DNA of 64,000 nucleotides, from assembly GCA_035527895.1 (NCBI GenBank), contig DATKZQ010000199.1, positions 1 to 64,000 on the forward strand. The letters run 5' to 3'. Within the stretch, counting starts at the first letter, position 1. Each line of letters begins with the position of its first letter. The notes below the pieces were generated by a model. The model was not told the origin of the DNA, ran no database searches, and was given only the letters and a program-made list of their open reading frames with translations. Shown here one piece after another: positions 62,499-64,000 of the stretch. The position numbers were made by a program, and so were the translations under genes. The stretch comes from JADFWK01 sp035527895 (GTDB lineage: Bacteria > Desulfobacterota > DSM-4660 > Desulfatiglandales > B25-G16).

Positions 62499-63800
62499 TT
62501 AAAAACCCATCCTGCCGGGCAACCACGTTGCCAGAGAAGGAAAAAGCATTATCAATGCCAGGCCAAGCATAAGCAAGAAAAGAAAAGGCAGGGACCCGCC
62601 AACAATATCCTTCATGGTAATGCCTTTGACAGTCCCCTTAAGTATGAACAAATTCAGGCCAACAGGAGGGGTAATCATCCCCATTTCCACATTGATAGTG
62701 ACCACGATTCCAAACCATACCGGATCAAACCCGAGCTGGGTTACAATCGGGAAAATGATCGGAAGGGAGATGACCATAATGGCCATCGGGTCGAGCAGGC
62801 ACCCCATTCCCAACAGGATAAGGTTGACCATGATCATGACGGCCCATTTTGATACGTTCCATGAGGCAATTGCCTCTGTAATGTATTGCGGTATGGTCAG
62901 ACTTGACAGCAAAAAGGCCAAAACATTCCCACCAATGACCAGAAACATGATCATGGCAGTCACCGCAACGGTGCGCAGCAAGGCACCGTGTATGGCCTTT
63001 ATGGTGAGCCGTCGATAAAACAGGGCAATTACAATAGCAAGGGTTGCACCAATGGCAGCCGATTCGGTTGGTGTTGCAATACCGGCATAGATGGTCCCTA
63101 TTATGCTTATGGCCAGAATGACAAAGGCCCATACCCGTTTGAGAGAGGAAAACCTTTGCCCCCAGCTTACGCCTTTTGTTCTGGGCGCCAGCTGAGGTCG
63201 TATTTTCACGGCAATCGCAACGGCAAGGGATAAGATCAGCGCCAGGATGATGCCCGGAATGACCCCGGCAATGAAAAGCTTTCCGATAGATACCTCGGTA
63301 ATAACACCGTAGATAATCATGGTAATGCTGGGAGGTATCAGAATACCCAGGGTGCCGCCTACGGCAATTGACCCTACCGCCAATTTTCTATTATAGCCCC
63401 GCTTTATCATCTCCGGAATAGCCACCAGGCCTACCGTTGCTGCCGTCGCCGGACTTGAGCCGCTAATTGCAGCAAAACCGGTGCACGTGGCAATGCTGCT
63501 AATGGCCAATCCCCCGGGCAGCCAACTGAGCCAGTTATGGGCTGCCGTATAAATATCATCACCGACACCTGAGAATGACACTACCTCAGCCATGAGGATA
63601 AACAGCGGCAATGTTATCATAAAGAGATTTGTGCCGGTGGTTGCCGCAACCTCGGCGATCTGGTAGAGCGTACCAATATCCAAAAGGGCCAGTATGCCGG
63701 CAGCTCCCAGAAATCCCAAACAGAATGATATGGGCGTTCCAAGACCCAGCAGGATTATCAAGACAATAATCAGGATAATTGAGATGAAACCAATGCTCAT
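62499..63800 (-). CDS. TRAP transporter large permease (DctM), second set
   Basis: A 433-aa permease with the DctM pattern: ITLPLFILMAEVVSFSGVGDD, VALPEM-type VAIPEMIKRGYNRKLAVGSI, LGILIPPSITMIIYG, ATPTESAAIGATLA and GMITPPVGLNLFILKG. It ends just before the amidohydrolase remnant. It is distinct from the first DctM (about 26997-28301) and probably serves a different substrate, perhaps an aromatic acid for the neighbouring pathway. Confidence 0.9.
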   Translation of the reverse strand: MSIGFISIILIIVLIILLGLGTPISFCLGFLGAAGILALLDIGTLYQIAEVAATTGTNLFMITLPLFILMAEVVSFSGVGDDIYTAAHNWLSWLPGGLAISSIATCTGFAAISGSSPATAATVGLVAIPEMIKRGYNRKLAVGSIAVGGTLGILIPPSITMIIYGVITEVSIGKLFIAGVIPGIILALILSLAVAIAVKIRPQLAPRTKGVSWGQRFSSLKRVWAFVILAISIIGTIYAGIATPTESAAIGATLAIVIALFYRRLTIKAIHGALLRTVAVTAMIMFLVIGGNVLAFLLSSLTIPQYITEAIASWNVSKWAVMIMVNLILLGMGCLLDPMAIMVISLPIIFPIVTQLGFDPVWFGIVVTINVEMGMITPPVGLNLFILKGTVKGITMKDIVGGSLPFLFLLMLGLALIMLFPSLATWLPGRMGF

Positions 63801-63807
63801 AGCTGAC

Positions 63808-64000
63808 TTATCCCTTTTCTGTCTCTTTCTCCGGGGTTACATCTCTAAACTTCAGGGCAGCATCGCACAGGAACGTAACGACCAGTAAAAAAGACCCGAA
63901 CACCATGACAACATAGATGTATGCATAGGGCGCGTTAAGCATGGTGGGTGATGTCCACTTCTCCTTGAAGGCATACCAGGTCATCTCCGAGGTCTCCCAG
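63808..64000 (-). CDS. TRAP transporter small permease (DctQ), partial
   Basis: C-terminal part only; the gene runs off the right edge. The visible part ends with a membrane helix (YAYIYVVMVFGSFLLVVTFL) and a charged tail (RDVTPEKETEKG), as in DctQ subunits. It lies 7 bp upstream of the large permease gene in the same direction. Confidence 0.75.
   Translation of the reverse strand, partial: WETSEMTWYAFKEKWTSPTMLNAPYAYIYVVMVFGSFLLVVTFLCDAALKFRDVTPEKETEKG

Overview
The window looks like a chromosome segment of an anaerobic Desulfobacterota-type (deltaproteobacterial) bacterium. The main reasons are the queA-tgt-yajC-secD-secF gene order, the abundance of TRAP transporters and molybdopterin/iron-sulfur redox enzymes, and a complete-looking set of genes for fermentative or respiratory use of trihydroxybenzenes. 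No rRNA, tRNA, CRISPR array or replication origin was recognised.

Region 1 (1-12 kb, all genes on the minus strand) reads as an integron-type gene-cassette array with no integrase in the window. Single, mostly promoterless small genes are separated by imperfect palindromes of the attC type (outer ..TAAC / GTTA.. boxes, inner complementary arms with an unpaired base). The cargo includes a proteasome/HslV-like peptidase with exact Thr1/Asp17/Lys33 spacing, two HNH nucleases, a HEPN-like protein, a PD-(D/E)XK-like protein, several membrane proteins, a SLATT-like protein and a three-gene unit (membrane protein, TIR-like/restriction-endonuclease fusion, second restriction-endonuclease-like protein). 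The last is the best candidate here for an undescribed defence system.

Region 2 (11.7-22.5 kb) continues the defence island: a REP-type transposase remnant, a type I restriction-modification operon (hsdR-hsdS-AlbA/ATPase-hsdM, with hsdM broken by an in-frame TAG), another attC-like site with two small genes, and an AbiEi/AbiEii type IV toxin-antitoxin pair.

Region 3 (22.7-30.9 kb, minus strand) is a catabolic cluster: acyl-CoA synthetase (interrupted by an in-frame TGA), amidohydrolase, TRAP permease and binding protein, D-aminoacylase-like hydrolase, small TRAP permease and a XRE-cupin regulator. Region 4 (31.5-42 kb, plus strand) is housekeeping: a flavin/pyridoxamine-oxidase-like protein, a GDT1-type membrane protein, queA, tgt, yajC, secD, secF (with an extra hydrophobic insertion) and two TPR proteins.

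Region 5 (42.4-56.3 kb) is the metabolic centrepiece. An IclR regulator precedes a cyclase-family hydrolase, cupin, short-chain dehydrogenase, 3-hydroxyacyl-CoA-dehydrogenase-like enzyme and BKACE-family lyase, followed by two complete pyrogallol-phloroglucinol transhydroxylase-like pairs. Read together this gives a route pyrogallol -> phloroglucinol -> dihydrophloroglucinol -> 3-hydroxy-5-oxohexanoate -> 3,5-dioxohexanoate -> acetoacetate units. The first transhydroxylase large subunit carries an N-terminal SCP2-like domain, and a 300-nt imperfect palindrome separates the two pairs.

Region 6 (56.6-64 kb, minus strand) holds a molybdopterin/FeS/NrfD/TorD membrane redox complex and a second TRAP transporter. 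Between them are remnants of an amidohydrolase and of a ferredoxin joined at a deletion scar.
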